Positions 5,953 through 8,006 of a DNA stretch of 8,006 nt are shown piece after piece (positions within the stretch are counted from its first letter, which is position 1; each line of letters opens with the position of its first letter). A program made the position numbers and the translations under genes. The notes below the pieces were generated by a model. The model was given only the letters and a program-made list of their open reading frames with translations. It did no database searches and was not told the origin of the DNA. The stretch spans positions 1-8,006 of the forward strand of contig JAWOBE010000085.1 of NCBI GenBank assembly GCA_046498185.1, in the 5' to 3' direction. This DNA is from CAYXDR01 sp046498185. GTDB lineage: Bacteria > Desulfobacterota > DSM-4660 > Desulfatiglandales > Desulfatiglandaceae.

Positions 5953-7245
5953 TTAGTAATGTCTGCCGCAGTTCTGGCCGGTCGACTCGAGGACGCTTCC
6001 CCAGAGCCTCCCGGCCGGATCGATCTGCTTGCGTTTTGAAACTGCAAGGCCGATCGGCACATGGGTGTATTCCCCGTTCCAATAGCTCACCAGCATGTCG
6101 GTGCGACCGGCCATGGCGGCATGGACCGCATTGTGGCCGAGCAGTAAGCAGAAGACCGAATCATGCGGGTTTGCCGGCATGCTCCGTATGGTGTAGCTCG
6201 GGTCGATATATTTGAGCGTAACTTTCATCTTATCTGTATTGAAAAAATCGAGAATTTTTTGTTTTAGAAACAAGCCGATGTCTGCAAGTTTTAAATTCCC
6301 CGATTCATCCCTTTCAGAAGGTCCCTCAATATGATCCTGGCCCGCTCCTTCAGCCACGACTATAACCGCATGAGCACGGTTTTCCAGGCGCTTTTTCAGG
6401 CTCGCCAGGAAATTGTCAAGGGAAAACTTCACTTCCGGCACCAGACAGAAGTTGACCTCGCTGTTGGCAAGGGTCGCGTTGGCAGCGATGAAGCCCGAAT
6501 GACGGCCCATGAGTTTCACAAGGCCTATCCCGTTTCTCGCGCCGGTGGCTTCCACGTGTGCGCAGTATATGGCTGTCCTGGATTCTCCCACAGCCGTTTC
6601 GAAGCCGAAAGATTTATTGACATAACTTATATCGTTATCGATGGTTTTGGGGATTCCCACGATAGCAATTTTTAAGTTGCGGTTGGCGATTTCTTCAGCC
6701 AGGGCATGGGCTCCCCTGAGGGTTCCATCTCCACCGATAGCGAAGAGAATCCCGATGTTCATTCTTTCGAGGGTGTCAACCATTTCACTCACATCCTGGG
6801 GCCCGCGTGATGTTCCCAGAATAGTGCCGCCCAATTGATGGATGTCCTTGACCCTTGACGGGTTCAGTTCAATGGGTACGTGCTTGTATTTGGGACTCAG
6901 TCCTTCGTAGCCGTACCGGAACCCGAACACCGTCCTTACTCCGTAGTGATGGAAGAGGCTCAGTACGATCGCTCTCATAACATCATTGACGCCGGGGCAA
7001 ATCCCGCCGCACGTGACGATGCCGCATTTCAGTTTCGAAGGATCAAAATATATTTTTTGCCTGGGGCCGGCCATCTCGAACGATGGCAGTGAATCTGCAT
7101 CATCAGGACAGCCTTCTATTTGCTTCACCCGGGAGTGATATAAAATTCGTTCATTATCTTCGATGTATTGAAGTGCGTTCATCGGAGAGGCGATACTGCA
7201 TTTACCCAGGTGCTTAATATCATAATCTTTACAATTTAGGGTCAT
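5953..7245 (-). CDS. 6-phosphofructokinase, PFP-like long form, probably ATP-dependent
   Basis: This 430-residue cytosolic enzyme phosphorylates fructose 6-phosphate at C1 in glycolysis. It is longer than bacterial PfkA (about 320 residues), with an N-terminal extension (KHLGKCSIASPM) typical of the PPi-PFK-related long group. Motifs numbered from the start at 7245: GGICPG (80-85), GGDGT (171-175), PKTIDND (199-205) with the catalytic Asp203, MGRHSGF (246-252) and YIDPSYTIRS (346-355). Glycine as the fourth residue of GGDGT favours ATP, whereas the lysine in PKTIDND is typical of PPi enzymes. The same combination is known in ATP-using long PFKs such as those of trypanosomatids, so ATP is the better guess. 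ATG 7245 is chosen over the in-frame ATG 7263 because GGAGGAA lies 9 nt upstream of it. The gene leads a two-gene unit with the aldolase and is divergent from pyruvate kinase. Confidence 0.92.
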   Translation of the reverse strand: MTLNCKDYDIKHLGKCSIASPMNALQYIEDNERILYHSRVKQIEGCPDDADSLPSFEMAGPRQKIYFDPSKLKCGIVTCGGICPGVNDVMRAIVLSLFHHYGVRTVFGFRYGYEGLSPKYKHVPIELNPSRVKDIHQLGGTILGTSRGPQDVSEMVDTLERMNIGILFAIGGDGTLRGAHALAEEIANRNLKIAIVGIPKTIDNDISYVNKSFGFETAVGESRTAIYCAHVEATGARNGIGLVKLMGRHSGFIAANATLANSEVNFCLVPEVKFSLDNFLASLKKRLENRAHAVIVVAEGAGQDHIEGPSERDESGNLKLADIGLFLKQKILDFFNTDKMKVTLKYIDPSYTIRSMPANPHDSVFCLLLGHNAVHAAMAGRTDMLVSYWNGEYTHVPIGLAVSKRKQIDPAGRLWGSVLESTGQNCGRHY

Positions 7246-7254
7246 GAAATGAAT

Positions 7255-7261
7255 TTCCTCC
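7255..7261 (-). promoter_or_regulatory. ribosome binding site that decides the phosphofructokinase start
   Basis: On the minus strand GGAGGAA lies 9 nt before ATG 7245. The upstream in-frame ATG (7261-7263) shares its G with this Shine-Dalgarno sequence and has no purine-rich site of its own, so starting at 7245 is more likely. Confidence 0.7.
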
Positions 7262-7282
7262 ATAATAGAACCGCGTGTGGTG

Positions 7283-7366
7283 GATTCACAGCGATGGTAA
7301 GCCTGAATCTTGAAACCCTGGATTCAAAAAAAGATCTTCAACAATGTTTTCGTATCGCACGATTCA
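7283..7366. promoter_or_regulatory. repeated GATTCA elements in the pfk-pyk divergent region
   Basis: GATTCA occurs at 7283-7288, 7321-7326 and 7361-7366, spaced 38 and 40 bp, and its complement TGAATC at 7304-7309. The last forms a 6-bp inverted repeat with the 7321 copy across an 11-bp spacer. They sit between the divergent phosphofructokinase and pyruvate kinase genes and could be sites for a shared regulator. A hexamer is short, and no clear promoter boxes could be assigned, so confidence is low. Confidence 0.22.
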
Positions 7367-7421
7367 TGGTATTTTTCAACATCAGTTAGGAGAAACCTAT
7401 TTTTACGGTAATGGAGGAGGA

Positions 7422-8006
7422 ATGAAATCTAAATCCACCAGGACCAAAATCGTTTGCACAATCGGGCCTGCGAGTGAATCGGAACATATAATCGAGGCTA
7501 TGATGCTTGCCGGGATGAATGTCGCGAGGCTCAATTTTTCCCACGGAACCCGGGAAGGTCACCATGCGAAAATTCGAACTATTCGGAAAATATCCGAAAA
7601 ATTGAGCATACCGATTGCGATACTGCAGGATCTCGGGGGGCCGAAAATCAGGATCGGAACCGTAGCCGAACCCGGTGTCAGGCTTGAGGTCGGGGATGAA
7701 TTCATTCTTACTTCAGAGCCTGTTGAATCCGGCACCTCTAGAGTTTCCGTATCTTATCCCCAATTGCCCGGGGAAGTCAGGGAAGGGGATACCATTCTTC
7801 TCGCAGACGGCATGCTGGAATTGAAAGTGGTTTCGGTCAGAGAACCCGACATTCACTGTGAGGTTGTCCAGGGAGGAATCCTGACCTCGCATAAAGGGAT
7901 CAATCTGCCTTCCAGGACAGTGGGGCTGCCGGCTTTGACGGAGAAAGACCGGGACGATCTTCTGTTCGGGATTTCAGAAGGCGTCGATTACGTAGCGGCC
8001 TCTTTT
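7422..8006 (+). CDS. pyk: pyruvate kinase, N-terminal 195 residues (partial, runs off the window)
   Basis: The frame stays open from ATG 7422 to the last base, giving the first 195 residues of pyruvate kinase, which makes pyruvate and ATP from phosphoenolpyruvate and ADP in the last step of glycolysis. Visible are RTKIVCTIGPAS (7-18), the active-site stretch GMNVARLNFSHG (31-42) with R36, N38 and S40, LQDLGGPKIRIG (68-79) with D70 and K75, then the mobile B domain to about residue 168 including LLADGMLEL (126-134) and SHKGINLP (156-163). The (beta/alpha)8 barrel resumes at LTEKDRDDLLFGISEGVDYV. Nothing is missing in this part; the metal-binding ExD motif and the regulatory C domain lie beyond the window. 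GGAGGAGG (7413-7420) gives a strong but closely spaced ribosome binding site. The gene faces away from phosphofructokinase across 176 bp. Confidence 0.95.
   Translation, partial: MKSKSTRTKIVCTIGPASESEHIIEAMMLAGMNVARLNFSHGTREGHHAKIRTIRKISEKLSIPIAILQDLGGPKIRIGTVAEPGVRLEVGDEFILTSEPVESGTSRVSVSYPQLPGEVREGDTILLADGMLELKVVSVREPDIHCEVVQGGILTSHKGINLPSRTVGLPALTEKDRDDLLFGISEGVDYVAASF

Overview
The window looks like a chromosomal stretch from a bacterium with mid-range GC. The mix suggests an anaerobic or environmental proteobacterium-like lineage such as Desulfobacterota: a two-subunit aconitase X, a long PPi-PFK-like phosphofructokinase, pyruvate kinase, a ModF-type tandem ABC ATPase and VapBC. This taxonomic reading is an inference from gene content only. 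Every coding call rests on motifs and translations read from the sequence, without database searches.

Region 1 (1-2835, + strand) holds the 3' end of a DNA-3-methyladenine glycosylase I gene (tag), a fumarylacetoacetate hydrolase (FAH) family protein, and a translationally coupled aconitase X pair (large catalytic subunit, then small swivel subunit, with a 10-bp overlap). The AcnX is divergent, and with the FAH enzyme it may form a small catabolic module of unknown substrate.

Region 2 (2836-4582) starts with a composite hairpin between convergent genes, followed by a minus-strand ModF/PhrA-like protein with two ABC ATPase domains and no permease. Just upstream of its start codon, on the opposite strand, a short reading frame resembles the C-terminal signature of an FAH-family protein. 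This may be the remnant of a lost gene.

Region 3 (4583-5332, minus strand) is a VapBC type II toxin-antitoxin operon with a near-consensus sigma-70 promoter (TTGACA, 17 bp, TATACT), a palindrome over the -10, and an upstream hairpin. That hairpin reads as the intrinsic terminator of the preceding aldolase gene and also contains the vapBC -35 box.

Region 4 (5346-8006) has two minus-strand metabolic genes, a PFP-like 6-phosphofructokinase followed 22 bp later by a class II (FucA-type) aldolase. They are divergent from a pyruvate kinase gene (+ strand) that runs off the window. The phosphofructokinase and pyruvate kinase, the two classic control enzymes of glycolysis, therefore share one intergenic control region of about 175 bp. 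No stretch longer than 300 bases lacks a gene. I saw no tRNA, rRNA, CRISPR array or insertion sequence.
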